From JAGXRK01 sp963714415 (GTDB taxonomy: Bacteria; Bacteroidota; Ignavibacteria; Ignavibacteriales; Ignavibacteriaceae), in contig CAVQOL010000006.1 of assembly GCA_963714415.1 (NCBI GenBank), positions 62,001-126,000 on the forward strand: DNA of 64,000 nt, given 5' to 3'. The notes under the pieces were generated by a model. That model saw only the letters and a list, made by a program, of their open reading frames with translations, made no database searches and was not told the DNA's origin. Positions 57,002 through 64,000 of this stretch are shown piece by piece. A program made the position numbers and the translations under genes. Each line of letters begins with the position of its first letter. Within the stretch, counting starts at the first letter, position 1.

Positions 57002-57601
57002 ATGAGCGTAATGTTAGATATTTTCGGTTCAGTTTTTATTGCAGGAATGCTGCTTTTGCTCATCTTGAAACTAAATTTATTTGCCTCAACAGCAAGCTAT
57101 TCCTCAGATACAGAACTTAAATTACAGCAGAATGCTAAGACCCTCGCCGAAATTTTAAATTATGACCTCAGAAAAATTGGTTATCAATATGATGATGCCG
57201 CTATTACTCATGCTGATTCTACAAGCATTAAATTTTGGGCCGATATGCAGCCTCCGGGAGTAAGCGGACACGGTGTAATGGACGAGGTTGAATATTATGT
57301 CTCTGAAACAGAACTGCCCGGAACTGTCAATCCCCATGACATAGTTTTAGTTAGGAAAGTTAATAATACAGAAACCATTGAGGGTCCTTCACTAGGTCTT
57401 GTAGAAATAAAATTTACATACTTAGACAGCACCGGTGTTAATGTCATTAATTATTTAGATAACACCAGATATCATGAAATTAAATACATAAAAACAGAGC
57501 TTTGGGTTGAAGCATCTGATCCACTTAACGATATGATTACAGACAGCTTGCAATATGCAAGAACTTATTGGGAATTCACAATTTATCCGAGGAATATATA
57601 A
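57002..57601 (+). CDS. Pseudopilin-like protein family B (B3)
   Basis: 199 residues from ATG 57002; an upstream in-frame TTG at 56969 is ignored because B1 and B2 start at the same place. The helix MSVMLDIFGSVFIAGMLLLL and SSDTELKLQQNAKTLAEILN are identical to B1; the middle (HADSTSIKFWADMQPPGVSG) differs; the end TDSLQYARTYWEFTIYPRNI is again the same. It is the intact reference for the broken B1. Its stop overlaps the C6 start (TAATG). Confidence 0.75.
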   Translation: MSVMLDIFGSVFIAGMLLLLILKLNLFASTASYSSDTELKLQQNAKTLAEILNYDLRKIGYQYDDAAITHADSTSIKFWADMQPPGVSGHGVMDEVEYYVSETELPGTVNPHDIVLVRKVNNTETIEGPSLGLVEIKFTYLDSTGVNVINYLDNTRYHEIKYIKTELWVEASDPLNDMITDSLQYARTYWEFTIYPRNI

Positions 57602-58640
57602 TGGGAAAAAGTTCACTAATCATCGTGCTCGGTATGTCGGTTATTGTAGCTTTCTTTATTCTAAAGCTAAATGCTAATTCTAAAGAAAGTGTATCGACTA
57701 CCATGAATATGTTCGAAAAAACACAAGCCCGGTTAATGGCTAATTCCGGAGTTGAGATTTTTCTGGAAAAAATAAAACACGACCGTTCTCTTATAGATGA
57801 AGGTCCTTTTCTAGGAAACAATCTTTTTGGCGGCACTTATGACGTTTATATTGAGGGTGATAATGATTTAATCCAGGTAACCACTGTCGCCTCATTTATG
57901 GGAGTATCACACACCACAGTGGTTGAGGCATCAGCCGAACTCCTCCCCCTCAATTATCCCCCTGGAGCAATGTATTTATCTACCGGCACAGTTGCCGCAC
58001 TTAAGAAGAATGCAATAATTGGAAGCATAGAAATAAACGGAAATGGACCACGATCTTAGTGGTAATCTTCTACCTGCTGCTCCAGTACTTCCTGGAATTG
58101 CCGTAGATGGTGTTATACAACAAACAGCCGTTGTTGATATGATTCAAAAAAATCATATTGATAATGTCATCGGTTCAGGCGGTGAACCAAGTGTTGTAGT
58201 TGTTAATAATACAATTGACTGGGTGGAATATGCACAATTATTGGCTGATAACCCGGACATCTTGATTAATACACAAGACAGAATGGATAGCGTTCTTAGT
58301 ACAAAAGAACCGTGGGGTACAACTGACAAACCAAAAGTTACTTTTATTAATGGTGATATTCATCTAAATAATTCTTCAACAGCAGAAGGATGCGGAATTT
58401 TAGTAGTTAATGGAAATCTGTGGATTAGTGGAAATTTCGAATTCAAAGGTTTGGTTGTAGCTTATAAAAACACCAGCATAAACATGAAACTTTCAGGTAG
58501 AGGTTCAATTTTGGGCGGTTTAGTTGTTGCCGGAGAACAAATTAATGTTGAGGTAGGAACCGGAAATTTTGAGACATAATATAGTAAACCGGTGTTAGAT
58601 CTTGTACAGAAGATACTTACACAAAACGATTTAATATTCT
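57601..58640 (+). pseudogene. Pseudopilin-like protein family C (C6), disrupted copy of C5
   Basis: Begins MGKSSLIIVLGMSVIVAFFI and follows C5 very closely. A one-base insertion near 58036 breaks the frame. After it the frame continues HDLSGNLLPAAPVLPGIAVD up to an in-frame TAA at 58577-58579, where C5 has a Leu codon. A further lesion near 58612 precedes the LSWWE end, which is still present in another frame. Three lesions in one copy, while its A3 and B3 partners are intact, suggest a decaying C gene or a locally poor assembly. Confidence 0.7.
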
Positions 58641-58687
58641 TAGTTGGTGGGAATAAAATTAAAGTTTTTTGCTGGCCCATTTTACAG

Positions 58688-58710
58688 AGCCCTCATCGGA
58701 GGGCTTTGTT
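58688..58710 (+). terminator. Terminator of cassette 3 (AGCCCTC-type)
   Basis: AGAGCCCTC/GAGGGCTTT-type stem with ATCG loop followed by GTTATTTT. On the other strand it faces the end of the GroES-like gene and may serve both. Confidence 0.75.
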
Positions 58711-58713
58711 ATT

Positions 58714-59089
58714 TTAAACCTCAAAATCATCATTGCGAATAAGTAAAAGAATAGCAGAGTTTGGAACAATCAGAAATTTTTCTTTTTCAAATTCTATTTC
58801 GAAAGGCTTCTTTTCTTAAAAAGATTGCCAAATCCCCTTCCTTTGCCTGAAGAGGAATATATTTAACCTGGTCTTCTGATTGTTTCCACATTTCATCTTC
58901 ATTAGCAGTAGCTGTGGCATAACCGGGACCAACTTTAATTACATAACCGCTTTGAATTTTCTCTTTTTCAGCAACACCTGTAGGAAGATAAAGTCCGCTA
59001 TTAGTTCTACCTGTTTCCTCCTGCGGTCTCACTAAAACTCTATCACCAACCACAATGAATTTATTTATGCTTTTAATGTTTATATCCAT
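58714..59089 (-). CDS. GroES-like co-chaperonin paralogue, one frameshift
   Basis: The frame from 59089 gives 100 residues with the Cpn10 beginning FIVVGDRVLVRPQEETGRTN and SGLYLPTG, then VIKVGPGYATATANEDEM and a domain end GDLAIFLRKEAF. A lesion near 58800 hides the normal C-terminus, which continues in another frame as EIEFEKEKFLIVPNSAILLL to 58714. The length then is ~125 residues, longer than standard GroES. No groL lies nearby, so this is likely a secondary co-chaperonin. Confidence 0.85.
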
Positions 59090-59164
59090 AGCTCTTAAAA
59101 TTTATATTATTTATTTCAAATATAATAATTAACTTATCTTACACAAGATCACTCTAGTCCAGTC

Positions 59165-59267
59165 ATTCTGGCTCGTTTTGGCAGAACGGAGTTCTGACGA
59201 ACTTGTCCAGAATCATAAACATATACTCTAAACTCAAAGATTCCGGACTCATATCATTCGCCGGAAT
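59165..59267. repeat. Two nested palindromic repeats upstream of the methyltransferase
   Basis: First, ATTCTGG/CCAGAAT (59165, 59207) around a CAGAAC-GGA-GTTCTG core (59182-59196). Second, ATTCCGG/CCGGAAT (59240, 59261). This style of intergenic element resembles the one at 27590 and is probably dispersed through the genome. Confidence 0.45.
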
Positions 59268-59398
59268 GATCTCTTGCTTAGGGTGAGTAATTAAGTTAAT
59301 CTGTTTATTAATGTTGGATAGATTAAAGCAAATAAATTTTTTCAATCTGCGTTTAATATTGACTAAATTTGAGCCGGAAAATCAATAAATTTAATCAA

Positions 59399-60008
59399 AT
59401 GAATAAGTTTAACTATAATTTCTGGGATGAAAGATATTCAACAGATGACTTCATTTATGGTAAAGTTCCAAATGAATTTTTTAGAGAAAACTTATTAAAG
59501 ATTAGACCAGGCAGACTATTTTTACCCGGCGAAGGAGAAGGAAGAAATGCTGTATTTGCAGCTCAAAATGGATGGGTGGTGGATGCAACGGATCAAAGTG
59601 AAGTTGGAAAATTAAAAGCACTTAAACTTGCTTCTGAATTGGAAGTAAAAATTGACTATTCAGTCTGCAATATTTCCGAATACAACTTCCCTGAAAATCA
59701 TTACGATGCAGCAGCATTAATATTTTTTCATCTTCCTCCGGATTTAAGAAGAAAAATCCACAATAAAATTATTGAGATCATTAAAAACAAACGGGGTTCT
59801 TATCCTGGAATTATTTAACAAAGAACAGCTTGGCAAGGATTCGGGAGGTCCACAGAGTTTAGATATGCTATATTCGCAAGAAGATATTGAAAAGGATTTT
59901 AAGTCATTAAAGACTATCCTTCTTGAAGATACAACTATTCAGTTAAATGAAGGTGAAAAACATTCTGGTGAGGCAAGTGTAGTAAGATTTGTGGGGATAA
60001 AACAGTAA
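59399..60008 (+). CDS. Class I SAM-dependent methyltransferase (TehB/TPMT-like), one frameshift
   Basis: ATG 59399 (MNKFNYNFWDERYSTDDFIY) is preferred to a TTG at 59369. The SAM site is RLFLPGEGEGRNAVFAAQNG, followed by VDATDQSEVGKLKA and AALIFFHLPPDLRRK. A lesion near 59795 shifts into TNGVLILELFNKEQLGKDSG, ending GEASVVRFVGIKQ. The joined product has about 203 residues, standard for small TehB- or thiopurine-type methyltransferases. The acceptor is unknown. Confidence 0.87.
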
Positions 60009-61273
60009 TGAAGCAATTATTATTTATTACATATTTCTGGCCTCCTTCCGGAAAAGCAACTCTTCACTGGCCCTTGAAAATAATTAAGTATTTGCCTCAT
60101 AATAACTGGAAGCCGATTGTATTAACAGCAGACGAAGATACTTTCACGCAAAAGGATTTTAGTCTGCTGGAAGAGATTAATCCGGATTTAAAAGTTTTTA
60201 AAGCAAAGACCCATGAGCCTTTTAAACTTTATAAAAAATTTATCGGTAAGAACCCGGAAGAAAAACTAATAGCTTCTGAAACAATCTCGCTTGAAAATAA
60301 AAGTCTAGCTCACAGAATATCAATTTGGATCAGGATGAATCTGTTCATTCCCGATTCAAGAATTGGATGGTATCTACCTGCAGTAAAGACAGGAAAGAAA
60401 ATTATTGGCAATAATAAAATTGATGCAATTGTTACAATAGGTCCGCCACATTCAACGCATTTAATTGGTAAAAAGTTAAGTCGAAAATATAACATCCCAT
60501 TTATTCCGGTTTTTATAGATCCCTGGGTTGACATAATATATTATAAAGGATTCAAACGCAGCAAACCTACGTTGAAGATTGATAACAAGCTTGAACGATC
60601 AGTTCTTGAACAGTCTTCTCATACAGTATTTGTAACTGAATCTATGAAAGAAGACTATATTAAAAAGCATCATTTCATTAAAGACAAGTCATCGGTTTTA
60701 TACTGGGGATATAATGAAGATGATTTTGCTGATATGAAATCCACGCGAACTGAAATGGGAGAAAAAGTTTTAGTTCACGCAGGAAATATTTTTGATTATC
60801 AGAATCCTGAAAATTTATGGAAAGCTGTTAGCAGCAGGATTAATCGCGGTGAAAAATTCCGTATAAAATTTTTAGGAACTATAGCTCCCCTTATTCGTAA
60901 GTCAATTGAACAGAACGGACTTAAGGATATAACCGAATACATTGGTTTTCTTCCTTATAAGGAAATGCTTCGGGAATTGCTCAATGCCGATTATCTTTTG
61001 GTTTGTGCAACAGAAAAACGTCATGTTCCCGGTAAATTATTTGAATACTTGCGTACCGGAAAACCAATAATTGCATTCGGACAGGATAATGAAGAAGTTG
61101 TAAATATTTTAAAAGAAGCTGACGCCGGAATGTTGTTTAAATATGATGAAGACGTAAATATGTTTTTTGAGTCCGCTGATAAATTTAATTCTGATATCAA
61201 CGGAATTAAAAAATTTAACAGGGAAATGATTACACAACAATTCAGTGATATTCTAAATCGGATATATAGTTAA
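60008..61273 (+). CDS. GT4-family glycosyltransferase
   Basis: 421 residues with a GT-B fold. N-terminal YFWPPSGKATLHWPLKIIKY is the acceptor-side domain; C-terminal VHAGNIFDYQNPENLWKAV, DITEYIGFLPYKEMLRELLN and ADYLLVCATEKRHVPGKLFE with the E-x7-E-type acidic region binding the donor. There is no membrane segment. It overlaps the next GT by the TAATG junction, one operon. Likely adds a sugar to a surface glycan. Confidence 0.9.
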   Translation: MKQLLFITYFWPPSGKATLHWPLKIIKYLPHNNWKPIVLTADEDTFTQKDFSLLEEINPDLKVFKAKTHEPFKLYKKFIGKNPEEKLIASETISLENKSLAHRISIWIRMNLFIPDSRIGWYLPAVKTGKKIIGNNKIDAIVTIGPPHSTHLIGKKLSRKYNIPFIPVFIDPWVDIIYYKGFKRSKPTLKIDNKLERSVLEQSSHTVFVTESMKEDYIKKHHFIKDKSSVLYWGYNEDDFADMKSTRTEMGEKVLVHAGNIFDYQNPENLWKAVSSRINRGEKFRIKFLGTIAPLIRKSIEQNGLKDITEYIGFLPYKEMLRELLNADYLLVCATEKRHVPGKLFEYLRTGKPIIAFGQDNEEVVNILKEADAGMLFKYDEDVNMFFESADKFNSDINGIKKFNREMITQQFSDILNRIYS

Positions 61274-62376
61274 TGAAAGTGCTATACGATCATCAGTGTT
61301 TTTCAATGCAGGAATACGGCGGTATATCACGCTATTTCTACCACTTGATAAAAGAGTTTAAAAAAGATGATGAAATGATCGCTGAGCTTTCTTTGAAATA
61401 TTCAAACAATCACTACATTAACTCAGATGAATCAACAAGGGTAAAAAATTTTTTAGGTCTAAAAAACTTTAAAGGGAAAAAAATTCTCCTCGAGCATGTA
61501 AATAGACACGAAAGTATTAAAACGATAAAAAAAAATGATTTTGATATATTTCATCCGACTTATTACAATTCATATTTTCTAAAACAACTTGGCAACAAGC
61601 CCTTCATTCTTACTGTATTTGACTTGACACACGAAATATTCCCGCACATTGCCCATAGAATGGATAAAACAATAGAGTATAAAAAATTATTAGTCAAGAA
61701 TGCAAAAAAGATTATTGCAATATCTCAGAGCACGAAAAATGATCTTATTAATCTGCTTAAAGTCGATCCGGAGAAAATTGAGGTTATTCATCTTGCGGCT
61801 TCTATCAACAGAGAGATGGCATTAAAATCCGATGATTTGAAATTGCCCGAGAGATATATTCTCTATATTGGAAGCAGAAATTATTACAAAAATTTTAACA
61901 GAGTCTTCATAGCATTTAAGGAATTAGTAAAGAATGATGATTCATTATTCTTAATATGCGGGGGCGGCGGACAGTTTAATAAAACCGAAATGGAATTATT
62001 TAAAAAAAATGATTTGGCAGACAAAATATTACATAGACACGCTGATGATGTTTCGCTTGCCACTTTATATTCTAACGCGATATTATTTACATTTCCATCT
62101 CTTTATGAAGGATTCGGAATTCCGGTTCTTGAAGCCATGAACTGCGATTGCCCGATGGCATTAAGTAACTCCAGTTCATTGCCTGAGGTTGGAGGTGATG
62201 CAGCAATTTATTTTGATCCGAATGATGCAAAAGATATAAGCAATCAAATGTCAAAAATTATTTATGATAATGTTCTTAGAAAAAAATTAATAGAAAAAGG
62301 GAACGCCCGGAGAGAAAATTTTTCCTGGCAAAAAACTGCAATTGAAACAAAAAAACTATACGAGCAATCTTTATGA
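61273..62376 (+). CDS. GT4-family glycosyltransferase
   Basis: 367 residues, GT-B fold. MQEYGGISRYFYHLIKEF opens the acceptor domain. The donor domain has YILYIGSRNYYKNFNRVFIA, and the typical LFTFPSLYEGFGIPVLEAMN with the catalytic Glu, then CDCPMALSNSSSLPEVGGDA. This resembles mannosyltransferases, which fits the GDP-mannose enzyme downstream, but the donor is not proved. Overlaps the next gene by 4 bases (ATGA). Confidence 0.92.
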   Translation: MKVLYDHQCFSMQEYGGISRYFYHLIKEFKKDDEMIAELSLKYSNNHYINSDESTRVKNFLGLKNFKGKKILLEHVNRHESIKTIKKNDFDIFHPTYYNSYFLKQLGNKPFILTVFDLTHEIFPHIAHRMDKTIEYKKLLVKNAKKIIAISQSTKNDLINLLKVDPEKIEVIHLAASINREMALKSDDLKLPERYILYIGSRNYYKNFNRVFIAFKELVKNDDSLFLICGGGGQFNKTEMELFKKNDLADKILHRHADDVSLATLYSNAILFTFPSLYEGFGIPVLEAMNCDCPMALSNSSSLPEVGGDAAIYFDPNDAKDISNQMSKIIYDNVLRKKLIEKGNARRENFSWQKTAIETKKLYEQSL

Positions 62377-63366
62377 AAACTGCTATTATTACCGGAATAA
62401 CCGGTCAGGATGGAGCTTATTTAAGTAAACTTTTACTTGAACAGAATTACAAAGTAATTGGTATTGCAAGAAATTTGCTTGCTGGCAATTTAAACGGTCT
62501 TAGTTTCTTGAATGTTGTTAACGATATAGAATTAGTGGAAGCAAACCTGCTTGACTTGTCAAACATCATTCGTTTTCTTGAAAAATATAAACCTGCAGGA
62601 AATTTATAACCTCGCGGCACAAAGCTCTGTTGGTTTATCCTTCGAGCAGCCAATTGGAACCATGGAATTTAATATCATCTCTATTGCGAATATTCTTGAA
62701 GCAGTAAGGATGGTTAATAAAGACATTAAAGTATATCAATCCTCAAGCAGTGAGATGTACGGCAATGTGGACAAAAATAAATTACCAATTGATGAAAATT
62801 TTATTATCCATCCGGCAAGTCCTTACGGAATTTCCAAAGCCTCTGCACACTGGATATCGGTAAATTACAGAGAAGCATATGGATTGTTTGTTGCATGCGG
62901 TATTCTTTTTAATCACGAATCTGTACTGCGAAGACAAAATTTTGTTACAAAAAAAATTATCTCTTCAGCTTTGAAAATTAAAAATGGTGAAATGGAATAT
63001 CTAACAGTTGGCAATACATCTGTTCACAGAGATTGGGGTTATGTTCCAGAATATGTTAAAGTAATGTGGAAAATGTTGAACACAAACAAACCTGATGATT
63101 ATGTGATTTGTTCAGGTGAAGCACATTCGTTGCAGGAATTTATTGAAAAAGTTTTTATTACTCTTAATCTTGATCCGAAAAAACTTGTCCGGTCTGATAA
63201 ATCTCTTTACCGACCTGTTGAACTTGAAATAATTTACGGCAATCCGGATAAAGCGAAAAAAGAACTTAGTTGGAATTATACAATGTCATTCGATGAGCTG
63301 ATTGCTCAACTCATCGAAGATGAAATTAAATACGCAGAATGGACAAAAAGTAAACAAAGAAATTAA
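62373..63366 (+). CDS. gmd: GDP-mannose 4,6-dehydratase-like SDR enzyme, one frameshift
   Basis: The first frame has the NAD(P)-binding start AIITGITGQDGAYLSKLLLE. A lesion near 62595 joins it to EIYNLAAQSSVGLSFEQPIG and SSSSEMYGNVDK, and the catalytic PYGISKASAHWISVNYREAY (Tyr-x3-Lys). The late VTVGNTSVHRDWGYVPEY-type part is VGNTSVHRDWGYVPEYVKVM. About 330 residues joined. GMD makes GDP-4-keto-6-deoxymannose for fucose or rhamnose-type sugars; the assignment to Gmd rather than to a related 4,6-dehydratase is likely. It closes the operon. Confidence 0.88.
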
Positions 63367-64000
63367 GCTTTATTCTTTTTTCGGTTAATTACAATTCCGA
63401 CGAAAAGACCAATAAAAGCTAATGAGCTTAATGTAAGCGCAATGTACTTAGATATTACAAAAGAATCCGGCAGATAAGTAAACTCAATATTATGTTCTCC
63501 ATCCGGAACAATAATTCCTCTGAAGCCGTGATTAACTTTATATATTTTTGTTTCATTACCATCTACAGTTGCTTTCCATCCTACAGGCACATAATTATCA
63601 CCAAGAAATAAAAAATTATTTCCACTCGCTTTTGCTTTTATAATAATTTTTTCATCCTCGTATTTAACAATGTCAGCGAAAGCTGTACTATCAGGCACAT
63701 CAACTGAAATTATTTCATCTGTAAGAAATGCAACATCTAACGGATCAAACTGATTGTTCTTTACTGCATTAATTATTTCAAGAGCAGATTTTTTCTCAAC
63801 ACGATTTACAAAATACACTCTGGGCAATGCTGATTTGTTTTCGTACAGAAAAGATTTAGTTCCGGAATATCGCAATTCAAGATCAGGCATATTTACTTCA
63901 TTTTCAAGTATGATATATTTTGCGTTTAACATTCTCCAGAAAGTCGGATTTACCGGACTTCCTAAAACATCCATATAATCCTGGTAAGCACGTGGTTTAA
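63363..64000 (-). CDS. YfhO-type membrane glycosyltransferase-like protein (C-terminal part, runs off window)
   Basis: An open frame of more than 212 codons entering from beyond 64000 and stopping at 63363. It shows a luminal beta domain (DMDVLGSPVNPTFWRMLNAK-like start, FLYENKSALPRVYFV, FLFLGDNYVPVGWKATVDGN) followed by one C-terminal membrane helix (YIALTLSSLAFIGLFVGIVI) and a basic tail (NRKKNKA). This is the typical end of YfhO family proteins, which carry many helices before it. It acts in the inner membrane, in glycosylation or teichoic-like decoration. It overlaps the end of the gmd-like gene convergently. Confidence 0.85.
   Translation of the reverse strand, partial: KPRAYQDYMDVLGSPVNPTFWRMLNAKYIILENEVNMPDLELRYSGTKSFLYENKSALPRVYFVNRVEKKSALEIINAVKNNQFDPLDVAFLTDEIISVDVPDSTAFADIVKYEDEKIIIKAKASGNNFLFLGDNYVPVGWKATVDGNETKIYKVNHGFRGIIVPDGEHNIEFTYLPDSFVISKYIALTLSSLAFIGLFVGIVINRKKNKA

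Noticed and set aside
46322..58640. Integron or phage origin of the array
   Set aside because: No integrase, att sites or phage structural genes, and codon use looks like the neighbours.
49000..58700. CRISPR-like repeats among the pseudopilin genes
   Set aside because: Repeats are whole genes, promoters and hairpins separated by >1 kb, not short repeats with regular spacers.
59163..59345. 60-codon reverse ORF inside the palindromic repeat
   Set aside because: No ribosome site, composition follows the repeat, and no domain seen; taken as chance.

Overview
This is a 64 kb AT-rich chromosomal window from a free-living bacterium. The gene repertoire suggests the Bacteroidota/Chlorobi/Ignavibacteria side of the tree, most likely Ignavibacteria-like: a TonB-dependent receptor with a carboxypeptidase-regulatory plug, a BatA-type vWA protein, a lysine-tailed DksA-like protein, 1-Cys peroxiredoxin, aconitase of the AcnA/mitochondrial type, and PAS-rich two-component proteins. 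This placement is inferred from gene content only. No 16S gene, phage or insertion sequence was seen. The only RNA gene found is tRNA-Ala(CGC).

Layout. 1-5.5 kb: truncated TonB receptor, broken GH13 amylase lipoprotein, broken TPR protein, and a reverse-strand sigma/anti-sigma/FmdB operon. 5.7-11.4 kb: sensor kinase, miaA, glycosyltransferase and a broken GlcD-type oxidase, closely packed on the forward strand. 11.8-15.8 kb: a NarL-type response regulator with two PAS histidine kinases. 15.8-26.3 kb: a long reverse-strand housekeeping run (metallopeptidase, cysS, RluA-family synthase, lspA, DksA-like, ileS, membrane coiled-coil protein, purine nucleoside phosphorylase, DivIVA-like, YggS). 26.6-46 kb: mixed metabolism and repair genes (pta, TerB-like, VOC, glgP, variant alkaline phosphatase, peroxiredoxin, EVE, tRNA-Ala, GNAT, rmuC, HAL-like lyase, anmK, hflX, BatA-like, MarR, acnA).

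46.2-58.7 kb is the most unusual part: twelve forward-strand genes for small inner-membrane-anchored, pseudopilin-like proteins of three families, called here A, B and C. Two complete A-B-C cassettes at the ends (46.3-48.6 and 56.5-58.7 kb) are close copies. A third, divergent A-B-C cassette lies at 49.1-51.4 kb, and three solo C genes sit between. Each of the six transcription units is preceded by the same promoter pattern, TGGTAT-N5-TTG (CGGCAC-N5-TTGC in one), which matches the -24/-12 spacing of sigma-54 promoters. A shared AT-rich element lies about 100-170 bp further upstream. Five of the six units end in nearly the same terminator hairpin. C proteins end in a nearly invariant S-W-(W/Y)-E. 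By size, order and N-terminal helix, A, B and C resemble PilV-, PilW- and PilX-like minor pilins, but none has a normal class III prepilin site with Glu5. No pilus assembly ATPase, secretin or prepilin peptidase is present here.

58.7-64 kb: GroES-like paralogue, methyltransferase, two GT4 glycosyltransferases, a GDP-mannose-dehydratase-like enzyme and the end of a YfhO-type membrane protein, a surface-glycan region.

About a quarter of the genes carry single-base frameshifts or in-frame stops, including conserved genes such as miaA and rmuC, while very long genes (ileS, glgP, acnA) are intact. Many of the lesions are therefore probably local consensus errors, and affected genes are annotated over their full reconstructed span.
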